Source: Ciborinia camelliae (lineage: Eukaryota > Ascomycota > Leotiomycetes > Helotiales > Sclerotiniaceae). Taken from it: a stretch of DNA of 64,000 nucleotides. Below the pieces are notes generated by a model. That model did no database searches and was not told the DNA's origin. It saw only the letters and a list, made by a program, of their open reading frames with translations. Shown in pieces: positions 11,024 to 24,800 of this stretch. Numbering within the stretch: the stretch's first letter is position 1; the number at the start of each line of letters is the position of its first letter. The translations under genes were made by a program, and so were the position numbers. Location of the stretch: positions 882,830 through 946,829 of the forward strand of contig JANPYM010000007.1 in assembly GCA_025890175.1 (NCBI GenBank). Reading direction: 5' to 3'.

Positions 11024-11511
11024 ATGTCCTACACTGATTCTTGTGGATACACATACACACAACGAACTACTATCATAAATCATCGGGAATCTTCTCCAAG
11101 AGATTCGCAATCCTCGTACGAAACTCGTTCATCCGATTATTATATCGGATCAAACACAAACATGTCAGCACATTCATCAAGTAGTGGACAGGGTTTCGGG
11201 TCTGGAGGAAGTGGTGGAGAACAGTATGTGAAATATAGAGATCCCGCTGCCGGTATGTAATCCTTCCATTTCTCTACTTGGTTTTCACACTTGACCTAAT
11301 ATGGTTTCTTAAAATAGAGAAGAAATATATTGAAGGAACAACATCACGAAGCGGAAATGTTCACGTCATCGCTCACGGTGACAGTCACAAACACTACGAA
11401 CCTGAAGAGCCAAGAGCAAGTGAAGGAAGAGAATCCGACTACAAGAGGACGGCCATTCGCCATTCGCATCACGAAAAGAAGAAACAGCGCTCATCGGCAC
11501 CTGGTCGTTGA
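11024..11511 (+). CDS. Small basic hydrophilic protein, unknown function
   Basis: Two exons are proposed: 11024-11252 and 11318-11511. The donor is GTATGT, the acceptor AAATAG, and a CTAAT-like branch lies in the 65-nt intron. The product is 140 residues. The first exon is Ser/Tyr/Gly-rich (SCGYTYTQRTT; SGQGFGSGGSGGEQYVKYRDPAA). The second is charged and His/Lys-rich, ending RHSHHEKKKQRSSAPGR. No domain, signal peptide or membrane helix is visible, and the protein looks disordered. The frame remains open upstream to an ATG at 10859; I prefer the later start because the upstream segment is Phe/Ile/Arg-rich and unlike the rest. I do not recognise a family. Continuity of composition across the intron is the main support. 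Confidence 0.5.
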
Positions 11512-12179
11512 AACACATTTAGGCGGATCATCCGATTGTTCAAAAGTGAGGCGTCGAAACAGGGGTTAAGCGACGCCACCTTGAAGGCTACAAGGCGGAA
11601 TTTCTTTTCTTTCTTGGTCCGATATTTATTCAGGCGAAATATGGTGGGGGATGATTATGGTTATGGTTAATGAGCCTTGGGCATTGGCGGGAGGCACAGT
11701 TTCTCTTTCTTGATTTTGGCGTAGGTTGGGAATAGGCTTAGATGGGAGTTACCTGGTGAAGATTTGGATGGATGAATTGGGTGGATGGATAGATAGATAA
11801 TTTGTAAGATTTCCAAACCGCAAGGAACCGCAAGGTAAAAAAAATTTAGCTTGGAGTTTAGCATGGGATTGTTGTGATTGATGGGGTGGGAAAGAATGGG
11901 ATGGGATGGGAAAGGAAAGGATGAGATGGGAAATGGATATTAAATTCTTCTCTTTCGCATGCATCTCCGGGATCTATTTGTTGAATTTGTTTTTGTTTTG
12001 TATGATTGTATGACTAGGTAGCTTTGAGTTCGGCCGTTTCGGGGCTAAAAATAAATATGGACGCCCTAAGGACGCCTTTTTCTTTTCCATGCCCCCCTTT
12101 ACAACCTACCTGGCAGCTCATATTGCGCAGCTATTCGAAACTTAATTTCGTAATCATGAAACTATTCCCAAGGAGGGGG

Positions 12180-12262
12180 TGGGGGGGTGGGGGGGGAAGG
12201 AAGGAAAAGGAGGAAAAGGAAGGAAAAGGAGGAAAAGGAAGGAAAAGGAGGAAAAGGAGAGA
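12180..12262. repeat. Polypurine GGAAGGAAAAGGA tract
   Basis: A run of G at 12175-12197 is followed by repeats of GGAAAAGGAAGGAAAAGGA. The charged frame on plus and the Phe/Pro/Ser frame on minus are artefacts of composition. Confidence 0.85.
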
Positions 12263-12729
12263 GATCAAAGAAAAGCTTCGGTCGCGATCGATACTTACTA
12301 GTGAGGGAGGGTGAGGAAATGAATCTACGATGCAAGCATATAACCTGGATGCCCTGCGCAGATCGATCGGAGATCGGAGATCGATATATACTTTAGATAC
12401 TTTATACACGGCATATACGACATACACGTCATAACACTTTTATGATCGTTATACGTGTTGATGTGTTGATGTGTTGATCGTCACTAGGTAGGTGCCTCCG
12501 AGCCTGAGGTGTTTTCGTTATATACTTATCTTGCTAGCTAGGTGGGTAGGTGGGTAGGTGGGTGGGTAGGTGGGTTTACTCATATCTTCGGACCCAGGGG
12601 GGGCGCACGCGCCCATTCCTCAAGATTAATTGGATTAATTGCTAGTTTGGTTTATACGGATATCTACCTACCTGGTAATGTTTTGGGCTTGTGGGCCTGG
12701 GGCCTGTCCACACTAGGTACAATACTAAA

Positions 12730-13500
12730 CAATGAAAAAAAATCGAAATATATAAATATATTAAAAAAAACAATTTTTCAATCTTTTTAATTAAATATAT
12801 TTTTTTAATTATTTTATTAATTTATTTTAAATTTTATATATTTATAATTATTTATATTATAATTAATTAAAAATTAATAAAATATTTTTAATAATTTTTT
12901 TTAATTTAAATTAATTAATTAAAATTGATTAATTTTAAAAATTTAGATTTTTAATATTTTTGTTAATAATTTTTAATATTTTTAAAATTTTTGAAAATTT
13001 TTAATTTTAATTTTAATTTTCAAAATTAATTAAATTTTTAAAAATAAATTTTTTTATTTTTATTTAATTTAATATAAAAATGAATATATATTCGAAATTT
13101 TAAATTGATTTATCAAAACATTATATAAATATTTGAAAATGAAAAGGTTGAAAAATAACGATTTTTGATATGTTTTGATGTTCAGGCTTTTTTCTATTAT
13201 GGGTCACTGTAGGTCGTATGGATATTTCAGAGCCTTGACGAAGAAAATATCCTACTGTACATAATTTTTCGATTTTGTATACCGTATTCAAGTTGTTTTT
13301 TCTAAACTTTATATATTTGTAGTGATTTTTTGGTTTTCTCTAAACTTTATATATTTATAGTGATTTTTAGTTTTTCTTTATTAGTAGGAATTATTTTATA
13401 TAAATTAAATTATATAATTAATTTCGATTGCAAAAACTTTTATTCTAAAATTTTAAAATTTAAACGAAAAAAGATTTAAAGGTTTTTATAGATATAGATA
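12730..13500. other. AT-rich island
   Basis: For about 770 bases the sequence is overwhelmingly A and T, with abundant TTAATT, AATTTT and TATATA. It changes sharply from the neighbouring mixed-composition DNA. An internal direct repeat of about 36 bases (CTAAACTTTATATATTTRTA type, 13305-13370) is visible. Such islands are often old repeat-induced-point-mutation relics in ascomycetes, but no parental element can be recognised. Confidence 0.7.
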
Positions 13501-15411
13501 ATGGGCTTTGAAATACGTGCGTGTAGAGCATGCCTCTAATATTTTATTTTATTTTAGGTACTCCCCGTGCCCAACCTATGTGGCGGAACACATCACGTTA
13601 TATTTGATCGTGTGATCTGATTCCTTAACTTTATGGGGGGGTAGGGATATATGAGGAGGGGGGAGGAGGATGGGGGTATGGGGTTGTTTGTATAGATAGG
13701 TATAGGTATATATACTTGAGAGCTATGCCGATGGTTATGGTTTGGTTTGGAGGTTTATTGGTAAGTAGGTTGGTATGGTATGGTATGGTATGTGGCGCAC
13801 GCATTGTTTTGGAGGGAGGAGAGGGGAGGGGAGGTGGAGGGGAAAGCGGGGATGGGGGGAGTATAGATATATATATATATATTAGGACTTTATAGTTTAG
13901 GCTTTACGCTTTACGCTTTGCACAAGTGCTTTAAGGGGTTCGCTGCCTGCCTTGAGGAAGGGGGGAAGGGGAGGGTGTTGGGAGGAGGGAGGAGTAGGTA
14001 TACCTAGGTAGGTAGTAGGATGTGAGATAAGATGAGACGAGATAATTGATTCATCTATCTATACCCACCTTACCTAAGTCTAGGTACCTAGGTATCAATG
14101 AAATCCTAATGCAGGTGGGTGAGAAAATGTACAGATACAGATACAAAATTTCCCATCCTGTAGTACACGTTCTCCGCACGAGTTCTCCACATGGCTAGCA
14201 TGGCTGCCATGGAAAGGAAAACTCATACAGTAATTCCCGCCCGTTGCACAGCACAGCACAGCATAAAAGAATGCCAGTAGGTAGGTTAAAAAAATATGTG
14301 TGGATATACCTACCTACCGTATGAAATCAAGAGGAGACGCGGGGTGCGGTATATTCGTTCAATTGACAATTTCCATACATACATGCATTAAGAATTGGGA
14401 TTTCGGCCGCGGGTCCCGGATCCTGTATAGGACGGATAGTTGCATAGGTATCTATATATCTATATATACATACCGATGCAGTATAACAGAAACGAAACGA
14501 TTCCTAGAAATAGAGAAGTAGATAAGTAAATAGATAGATAGATACACAAAACGAAATCCGATTTTCGGAGCGGAGCGTAGAGTTGAGTTGCTAAAGTTTT
14601 TTGGGGGGAGGATGAAGTTTGAGGTTTGAAGTTTGAAGTTGGTGGTTTGTGGTTTGTGGATTGTGGATTATGGATTATGGTGAGTTGGATAAATGGAATA
14701 TTGATGGATGTCTTGATGGATTAGATGTTCATGGTTTTGGGGGGCTTAATTGAGTGCTGCGTTGTTGCTCACGTATGCCAGCATGATATGTGATATATGA
14801 CATGGCTGTATGTATATAATCTTTAAGGTTTCTAGAATGGAGGGGAGGTGAGGGGAGAGCAAGGGTTGCGAAGACATGATATGGATATGATATAACCCCG
14901 TAAGTTAAACTAACTTTGGGTGGCTTTAAGGCTTGGAAGATTTCTAGAATAGACGGGATGGAAGGGGAGGAGGGGAGGAGGGGAGGGGAAGGGGTTTTAT
15001 TTGTGGTTCGTTGCATCATGTCATTATTTACATTACATGAGTGCATAGCTAGCTATGAACATACAATCCAAGATACTCATCTCGATATCATCAAAATTAG
15101 TTCGGTTCACTTGTTACTTTATGTCAAATCACCCTGCAAGGGATCTAAACATTAACATTATATTTCATAAAAGCACCTCACTTCAGCTTCAGGCTCCTAC
15201 CTAGGTATCGAAATATTTTAGAACTCCCATCCTACCTATCCTATCCTATCCTATGCGATCTAGGTATTCTATAAGTTCAGTCATACCATACCATTTACAC
15301 CATTCTTCCGTTCTCGGAGCAAGAAGCACATGTAAGGTAAGGTAAAGTAAGGTAAGGTACCTATTGATAGGTAGGTAGGATGGGATGTGAGTATGTACGA
15401 GTACTACAGTC

Positions 15412-17146
15412 AGTGTACAGTAAGTATATCGCACGAGATGCACGCGGTTTTTTCTAGGGGTCTTCTACAGTGTTTACTCGGGTGGAACGAGCTTGTAGGT
15501 AGGTCGGTAGGTATTTATAAGTATAATACGGGTATAGGAGGTACTTTTGTATTAATCTTTAACCTTCCAGGGAAGTCTTAAGGTAGGTTATAGAAATCCA
15601 TGAGTGGTGGTCTATAGAGACTCTTAAAAGGTTACTGTAACTCTTTTCAAGTTTGTATTGATTTTGTGATTGAGATTACACCTTTACACCTTTACACCTT
15701 TACATTTCTTACTTCTCTTTTTTCTGCAGTACGACGCGGGGTTGCGGTTGCGGTTGCGGTTTACCTTAATTTGTGCTTCTTATTCGTTGTCCTGTCTTGT
15801 CTCTTGTGCTCACTCACTCACGTTCAAAGTGGATCTGATTCTTAATAAGTGTCGTTTCCATCTTCTTGTACTTCCTCGCTTCCTGCTTGTTTTCCTGTTC
15901 GGCTTCCCCCTTGTATCTTGACGTGTATCCCGTGGTATTTGAAACATTGTCTCGCTAATTCTATCCTATTCTTGGATTCTTGTACGATGGAAGACGAGGA
16001 AATGTAACGAGGATTTGCTTCTGTTGCACTTCTATGTGCGTGGGTGCACTGCATGATGGTGGGACAAGGGGATGGGATGGGATGGGGGGATGAGGGGATG
16101 GAATGTTTCAGATGAGATAGATGGGGTTTTGGTGGGTGGTATGGTGTGGTGTGAAGAACCCAAGGTTGGTGAAATAGGCTTCGTGGTCGGGTGGAATGTG
16201 GGTGTGGATGTAGATGTGGATGGTGTATGTACCTCCAGGTATGATGGAAGAAAGTAGGGGGAAAGCGGGGAACGGGAGACAGTGGGGGACAGTGGGGGTT
16301 CGTTTCATGGAAGTCTTCCTATTGGTTTGAAGAAAAGAAAAGGGGTGGATCTCGGGTAAGATAGGTTAGGTTACCGGCATGAGGCTTTTGGGACGTAATG
16401 CGGGGATGATGGGGAAGTACAGGGTCACAGGGTAGTACAAGGACAAGGACAAGTACTAGTGATATCGATCGATCGATGATGGGTATTCAGATAATCTAAA
16501 TGATTCGTGAACAACCTAACAGTGAATGAGTCGCGGCAATCATCTAGTACCTAGGGAAGGATGTACGGATTGAAGTTTCCATTTCGTGCTACTTGAGAAA
16601 AAGACGAGGGGGGGGGCTTTGAATCACCAGTATCGTACCATAGGAGATACAAGTCTCTAATGGTATCATGGGGCTCTGTGAAAACTTTCATCTATATCAA
16701 CTCGACTGCTGGGAGCTGGAATATTGTATTGATGGTTAGTAAAAAGAGGCAAGTTGTTCTTGTTCTTTTGTTCGCACAGTTGCGCGGTATGGGATGAGTG
16801 TGTAGAAGATAATGATAATGAGATGATGAAAGCGATGACGGTATAAAAACATGATCCTTTTTATTGTCGATTAAACCATTAAATGATGAAATAAGGGATG
16901 AGAAGTAAAATAGGACAGGAAACACAATCAAGGCAAGTTCTTACATTCTGGAAGCTTTGAAAGTCACCGCTTTTTATAGCGGGCTTGAGGCGTTGGTTTG
17001 TATTCGATCATTCAAACTACTTGAGATTTGGTGGTATGGATGATGGGCATTTAAATACGTGAGTATTGAATAAATCTAGCCGGATTTCGTTTCATCAAGT
17101 CAATATATGATGTATATGAATGCAGGAATTGAAGTTCCCGTATTAC
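15412..17146. repeat. 1735-bp sequence, first copy of duplication beside gap
   Basis: This sequence recurs at 17157-18889. By reading the two copies in parallel I found only one difference, nine versus seven G in a G run (copy 1 near 16610). The copy ends exactly at the N run. It contains pyrimidine-rich and GGATGG-type simple sequence and no supportable gene. The identity suggests the same genomic locus was assembled twice. Confidence 0.92.
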
Positions 17147-17156
17147 NNNNNNNNNN
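17147..17156. other. Assembly gap (10 N)
   Basis: Ten N characters join two contig ends. The sequence to the right begins with the same bases that begin the left copy at 15412, so the gap probably separates two overlapping contig ends. Confidence 0.99.
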
Positions 17157-18889
17157 AGTGTACAGTAAGTATATCGCACGAGATGCACGCGGTTTTTTCT
17201 AGGGGTCTTCTACAGTGTTTACTCGGGTGGAACGAGCTTGTAGGTAGGTCGGTAGGTATTTATAAGTATAATACGGGTATAGGAGGTACTTTTGTATTAA
17301 TCTTTAACCTTCCAGGGAAGTCTTAAGGTAGGTTATAGAAATCCATGAGTGGTGGTCTATAGAGACTCTTAAAAGGTTACTGTAACTCTTTTCAAGTTTG
17401 TATTGATTTTGTGATTGAGATTACACCTTTACACCTTTACACCTTTACATTTCTTACTTCTCTTTTTTCTGCAGTACGACGCGGGGTTGCGGTTGCGGTT
17501 GCGGTTTACCTTAATTTGTGCTTCTTATTCGTTGTCCTGTCTTGTCTCTTGTGCTCACTCACTCACGTTCAAAGTGGATCTGATTCTTAATAAGTGTCGT
17601 TTCCATCTTCTTGTACTTCCTCGCTTCCTGCTTGTTTTCCTGTTCGGCTTCCCCCTTGTATCTTGACGTGTATCCCGTGGTATTTGAAACATTGTCTCGC
17701 TAATTCTATCCTATTCTTGGATTCTTGTACGATGGAAGACGAGGAAATGTAACGAGGATTTGCTTCTGTTGCACTTCTATGTGCGTGGGTGCACTGCATG
17801 ATGGTGGGACAAGGGGATGGGATGGGATGGGGGGATGAGGGGATGGAATGTTTCAGATGAGATAGATGGGGTTTTGGTGGGTGGTATGGTGTGGTGTGAA
17901 GAACCCAAGGTTGGTGAAATAGGCTTCGTGGTCGGGTGGAATGTGGGTGTGGATGTAGATGTGGATGGTGTATGTACCTCCAGGTATGATGGAAGAAAGT
18001 AGGGGGAAAGCGGGGAACGGGAGACAGTGGGGGACAGTGGGGGTTCGTTTCATGGAAGTCTTCCTATTGGTTTGAAGAAAAGAAAAGGGGTGGATCTCGG
18101 GTAAGATAGGTTAGGTTACCGGCATGAGGCTTTTGGGACGTAATGCGGGGATGATGGGGAAGTACAGGGTCACAGGGTAGTACAAGGACAAGGACAAGTA
18201 CTAGTGATATCGATCGATCGATGATGGGTATTCAGATAATCTAAATGATTCGTGAACAACCTAACAGTGAATGAGTCGCGGCAATCATCTAGTACCTAGG
18301 GAAGGATGTACGGATTGAAGTTTCCATTTCGTGCTACTTGAGAAAAAGACGAGGGGGGGCTTTGAATCACCAGTATCGTACCATAGGAGATACAAGTCTC
18401 TAATGGTATCATGGGGCTCTGTGAAAACTTTCATCTATATCAACTCGACTGCTGGGAGCTGGAATATTGTATTGATGGTTAGTAAAAAGAGGCAAGTTGT
18501 TCTTGTTCTTTTGTTCGCACAGTTGCGCGGTATGGGATGAGTGTGTAGAAGATAATGATAATGAGATGATGAAAGCGATGACGGTATAAAAACATGATCC
18601 TTTTTATTGTCGATTAAACCATTAAATGATGAAATAAGGGATGAGAAGTAAAATAGGACAGGAAACACAATCAAGGCAAGTTCTTACATTCTGGAAGCTT
18701 TGAAAGTCACCGCTTTTTATAGCGGGCTTGAGGCGTTGGTTTGTATTCGATCATTCAAACTACTTGAGATTTGGTGGTATGGATGATGGGCATTTAAATA
18801 CGTGAGTATTGAATAAATCTAGCCGGATTTCGTTTCATCAAGTCAATATATGATGTATATGAATGCAGGAATTGAAGTTCCCGTATTAC
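17157..18889. repeat. 1733-bp sequence, second copy of duplication beside gap
   Basis: It is identical to 15412-17146 except for a two-base shorter G run near 18352. It starts immediately after the N run and continues past 18889 into unique sequence. Features in this interval should be counted once for the locus. Confidence 0.92.
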
Positions 18890-21800
18890 TTAAAAGGGAG
18901 AATATGATGAGTGACTTTCAATCAATAATAGCGTGAAAGAGTTCCCAGGAAATGAACCATATGGAAGTTGTTGAGCTATATGGATATATGTTTCCATTCC
19001 CACCTCTGAAAGTTGATGGCCTGTTTTTCTTTTCTCTCAAGTCATAAGATTTACAAGTTACGCAGTATAGGTAAGTGAGTGTGCGACGAAGGCAACGGGA
19101 GATGAGATAAGATACGCGACAGCGAAAAGACTAGACGTATATTAATTGTCAAATAATTCAATACACAAAAACCAAGAATAAGAAGTCCGATATAGGTAGT
19201 TAAGAAAAGCAGGGCAAAAAGTATGCAATCTATTGGGAGGAAGCCTTAAGAAAAACTACCTGCATTGAGAGCCTCGATCTTTTCCCAATATAGTCTTGAG
19301 AATGCCAGTTTCTAGCCCCAAATTACTTAAGGGTTGAATATTTCAGAGAAGGTCTATATATAATGAGGATGTGGAAGTTTTTTTGGGCTGATTAACTGCT
19401 TACCTACTAGGTAATTAGTCTTATTCCCTCAGACTCGGATTTGCTTACCTCGGGCTACTTGTGATTCATTTTCTTATTGATTAGATCGGTCAAGTTAATA
19501 TCTGCCAGTGCATACCTAAACTTGGATGGATGCTTTTCAATTCGACAAGTTAGGTTGGGAGATTTCATTGGGTTATTAGTTTTATCTATATGGAACAACA
19601 AGGTAGAAGAGAAGAGCAACAACCTAGAAAGAGCTCGCCTCGATGGGTTACGAGGTGAATCATAAGATAGATTCATGAAGTATTTTCTTTCTTCCTGGCA
19701 CGGGTGGGTATATAAACATGCATCTTTCTGAGTGGAAAGATCGTAACTTTGCTTTCCACAAGGATGATACTATACTAGGAACTTTCAAAAGCTGAATGTC
19801 CTGATTTGTCGGGGGATTAGACTGGTGGCTGTTAGGATATACAGGAAGAAAAGAGGACATCCATGGATCCATAAGACGATTATGAGAATTATTGATAGGA
19901 GATAGAATGACAGCAAATATCTACCTATGTAAGATGAGAGGGATAGCTCCTGAACTTTGACAGTGATAAGTCCTCAAGTATGGATACCGGCCTCATGACC
20001 AAGTATAGCAGCAATTGGATCGAGACCATTTTGGCATACTCCCTACCCCTAAATTTATTATGCGCGCATGTACTACCTTCATAACTGCTGTAACAAATGC
20101 GAATAACTTCTAGAATTTGTTTTGGTGACAAGATATAGGTATCACCAGATTCTCCCAAAAGGAATATATGGATATGCGTATTCACTTCATGAAGATGAAG
20201 GTTCCAAATGGATATTATTTGCTCTCTATTCGCTGGATACATGAATCGCGTTTTAACAATCTATTCTCTTTTGCCTATTTAAAGTTCGTCCTCGACAGAA
20301 AAGATACTATAGCAGAAGAACATAAAACTGGGTGTCAGCTAACATATGGAGTGGACAAGCCCATCCGCATTAGAGATTGTGGAGAAAACCTTGGCGGCTC
20401 CAAAAGACCATTACAAATTTGGTCATCCAAAAGGTATGGATGGGGTCTTGCTGACGAGACGGTAAAAGGGACAGCAGTATAGATGCGTTGACAGTGCTAA
20501 TTTATATGATTTTAGAAGGATCAAGAGGAGAACTTCCGAGATTAAATAAATATATTCAAATTACCTACTATTCAAACCCCTCATCACAGGTAAATTCTCC
20601 ATCTATAATTGGTATTGTGTTGAACGACCTGTCCATTTATTCGTGTAATTGCATTGTGTCTTCTGTAACTTGTTGGTCCATATTGAAACCCGTTTAGTGC
20701 TTTTATATCGGCCAGAAATATTCGATCTCTACAAAGACTTTGGAGGAAAACTCTGCTACTTCAGATTTTTGGTGAATTAGATCTATTAAAGCGAAGTAAA
20801 GTGGAGTGGAGGAGGGCTTTGGGATCCTCAAACGCATTGTCTAAGTTGAGTAGTGAATATCAAACTCACCCTGCCTATTCTAATATATATAGCATTAGCC
20901 TCTACCTAGTGTATACTTTACTGAAGGATGTATACAGAACATGTCATCCCGTCAGAAGGTTCGGCCACAGCAGAAGCCTTCGGGGAAAGGAAGGTTTTTA
21001 CTAGATGTAAATTTACATTCTGCCTTCATTGATTATGAATTACGTTCAATGATGGAACTGTGGAATAATGACATACATTCATTTTTTGATAACTAGTAAC
21101 GATACTATATTATTGACACTCAACTTTGACCATTAAGATGATAGAAATGCCCTAAACTTTGTTCGAATCCAATTCGACAAGTCGGAGGCCATCCTCCCCC
21201 ATTAGCTACTAGTCCTACGCATCAGCCTTTGACCTGTAGATTTCTTGCCAGCCCAAATTTTATAACCTCGACGTACAGGAATCTGTATCCTCTCACAGGT
21301 CGTCTGAAGGTACAATCCACTCTTCAAATAACGTTCATAGAAGCAGAGATATTGACGGGTTAACCAAGCCTTTAAACTGGTGGGATGTAATATTTTCTTG
21401 GACTTATTTAAAGACAAGACAAGATAATAGCTTAGCTTTGTGGTTAATTTCCTAGACCCATGAGTCGGAGTTAAGTCTGCCAAGTGAAGGGGATTCCACG
21501 AACGAAGTGATCTAGACAGCTCTAGCATATGTTGTGGGTGAGAAATACGTTGGGTGTGCATAAGTGGATGAATTGATAAGTTTTCATGTAGATCATGGCA
21601 ATGTGGTGAAGCATTGATGATGGTGAGACTAAATCTACCTAGTATTGGATGATAGTATAGGATAGGAGTTTAGTTGCAAGTATATATATCATCTCAATTT
21701 TCTTTTGTTACCATTTATCTATATTGAGATTCTCGTCCAGTGAGGAAGAATGTGCATCTTGAAATTTGCTCTCGGGAGTTTACAGAATAAGGAAGCCAGA

Positions 21801-24800
21801 ATAGGGATAGCAGTGGGGTTTCACATATCTACTCCCTACTCTCTTGATTGAGAAGTACCTGTCTGTGTCTGGGGGCCACGCTAGGCTAGCGGATCCATTC
21901 AGTTGTAGTCACACATTCACTTCTGCAATTAGAATTCCATTGGATCGCATGATTCGCATCAGCCAAACTTCAAGAGTAGGTAGTTATATAATGATTCACA
22001 TGGCTCAACCGACACACACAGAGGCCAAGGTGAGAATAGTTCGTGGCACCTTGTACAAGGCGTTGCGCAATTTTGCAAACATGCCGGAGAGAATTATGAG
22101 GCAAGCCACTAGTCTAGAGAGTCGGGTATTCTCAGATTAGATCTTCTGGTTATAAATTTGCCGGCTTGAAGACACTCTTGACCTCTATTAACGATGAAGC
22201 ACTACTACAAATATATGCACAAGGGGTGTGGGATGTCCCAAAAGCAATATACTATAAGATATCGCCATCTGATCTATAGTCTCTGCAGTAGAGAATTGAA
22301 GCTTGGATACCCCAGCACATGTTACTCTACGTTCCGAGAAATGACAACAGTGAGACTATTACATTGATTGATGTGACGATAATAGGTCTATTCCCAGTGA
22401 GAGTGTTTTTGTTGTCACCAATTCTCATATCAATCAATGAAAGGCTTGTATGAAAGTTAAGTTATGATGACATCGACAACTTTTACCCATATCACATCCC
22501 GTTAATGGGGATTAGAAATTTGAGATGTTTACTGCATGCTCTAGAAACTTTGAGAAAATAATTATTAGTGGATTGTTTCTTTTATCATGGCTCGGCCCTT
22601 GCTGCAGCTGGTTACTCAGGCCACCCGTGTTTGATTTGAGACGAAGGTGGGAAGAAGACTGATTTATGTAGGATGAGATGCATCAGTATACTTTGATATC
22701 GAAGCAAGTCTGCTCTATTATGTCATCGAGAAGTAGTGAATGTTCACTAGTCTAGTCAGACAAAACATTAGCCATCTTCCCCTCTTTTCGACTCATGATC
22801 TGTAACGGCGCAGTGAATCTTACCAAGTTAGAGGGTGTTGAGAATACTCTTGAGTGCTTAGTAAAGTGTGATTTCCTTTATTTAACCCAAATTTCTATGC
22901 CTTTGTAGCGATTTAAAAAGCATTCAGACGTCCAGGAACATTGGAAATTCGTCTATATGCGAGTTCTAGAGAGAAAGAGGCGCTACAAGCCGTTGTATGG
23001 CGCCAGGGTCCAGTACACTCCATAGATAACCCGGGGGTTGAGGTTATTCTTTCGTTAACTACGTGCTTATATTTGACTGATCGCCAAAATCCAATTACAC
23101 TTTCGCTGTCGTCTATCTGAAGCTGGGAAAACGACAGCGACTATGATGAGATGAGAACAACCAGACAGCAGAGGATCTAGTCTCAGTTTGGATGTACTCC
23201 TCTGGTTGAGTACTATAATACAACACTGCCAAATCACTAACATAGGAGACACTTGAAACTTAATTTGGCGATCCACAGCTCTCTACTATGTATATCATTC
23301 TGGCGCGACAATGCTCTCTTAAATACTTTTTAATCCAAAAGAAACTTACAGAGAACTTTACTACTCATGCCTAGGAAGCGGCATATACGGACTCCTGAGG
23401 AAAAATAAGGCAACTATCAAGTATTCATGCTCTACTCGGCGGATACAGTATTTTTTGCCCCTTCAAGCTAGTATAAATTCCCTCTTCCAATCTGATTTTC
23501 AGGTGCCTCAATTCATGGCATCATGGGATACATTTTGGCTTGGATCATTAGGAAAAGAACGGAGAAATCTGCAATCAGCGAATGCTCCACGATGAAGTTG
23601 CCTTTTCAATATGAACGAGCTCGCAACTTCGCCGGGATATACTTACTGTCTTCATAGATAGTTCAAATTCGCCGTCGAATCACTAGGTAATTACCGCTCA
23701 CCCATTCATCGCTGTGGAATCTAGAATCATAGGATTTCGTAAAGTGGTCCCCGCAGTGCACTAGCAGTAAAAGGGTTTATCGACAACAGGGAATTTTAAA
23801 TCTATGTAAATTGTGCCATCAATATTCTTCAAGGGAAACTCTCATCTCATCTCATGGAGCTTGAAGATTCATCAAGAAATGATTTCTTCAGACTTCCAAT
23901 CACCATTGTGGAGAGCTTTAAGATTTCCACACTACCTTTTCTTTGAATCCCCAAAACCAGACTGGTGAACTTATATACATATACCCCCACAAATTCAAAA
24001 TATGGTAATCTTACATCATGCAATTACGACAAGATTGCACCATCACCCCCCGAGCCACCTTCAGCACCCAAGTCAAGCACTAGAAAGCCAAATACAATCC
24101 CCAAATCTTGAGTATAACCCCGACAACTTTTCCCAAAACCCCTTTCAAACATTCTCGACTGTAATAAGTAAGTAGATACACAACTCCTACCGCACCGTAG
24201 TAAACATCATCTTGATCTAAAAACTCCATATTCTGAAGGAAGGACTTCTCTTTCATCATCGGGACTTGAGAGACCTGCAGTTACCTCAGGAAACCTCCAA
24301 ATATATAAAATATAAAGTCCACAATGATGGTAAAACAAGGTATTGTAACGAAGATAATTATTTGTGACACTAGGAACGCTTCTCTTTTCCTTAACTTTTC
24401 CCCGCTAATATCGCTTACTCGTGGGTAGATTACCCTGCCAATACTGTAGGTTACCCCAAAATTGATTTGATATTTCTTTACCTGTTCAATTTTCAATCTA
24501 CCAGCCATCATCCTTCATCATTAAACCTCGCTATAAAGATTAAACTTGCATCTCTGTCTCCAAAAATAAGAATTTATCAACAGATATTATTACTACCTCG
24601 TGAGAAGGAAATATCTTCCAAGTTTCACACATATATACATCCAGACTGACTACTAGATACTGGACACAGTACATAATACAGTAAGTGGAGGGAGGCCGAT
24701 ATCCTACCATATCATACATAAAACTTCCATGCCCCAGTCCACGCGACTAAACTTTCCAGCTCTGATCGGACCAAACTCGCTCCTCTCCTCCCTCTTCCGC

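Larger units (their letters stand above)
11512..15411. other. Long non-coding stretch with simple repeats
   Basis: No supportable gene is visible. Contents are purine tracts (12180-12262), an AT-rich island (about 12730-13500), many GGTAGG/CCTACC and TACCTAGGTA motifs, and G-rich tracts near 13640-13860. The frames here are low-complexity. It could be a long regulatory or untranslated region, but nothing in the sequence decides this. Confidence 0.5.

Noticed and set aside
17120..18674. Second set of small frames identical to those at 15.4-16.9 kb
   Set aside because: They duplicate the left contig end across the N gap and none is a convincing gene.
21202..21561. Minus frame of 119 codons
   Set aside because: No family motif, no convincing exon partner, and it lies in a region where frames of this length occur by chance.
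21844..22140. Plus frame of 98 codons
   Set aside because: No recognisable domain or splice context; kept only as a possible lineage-specific gene.
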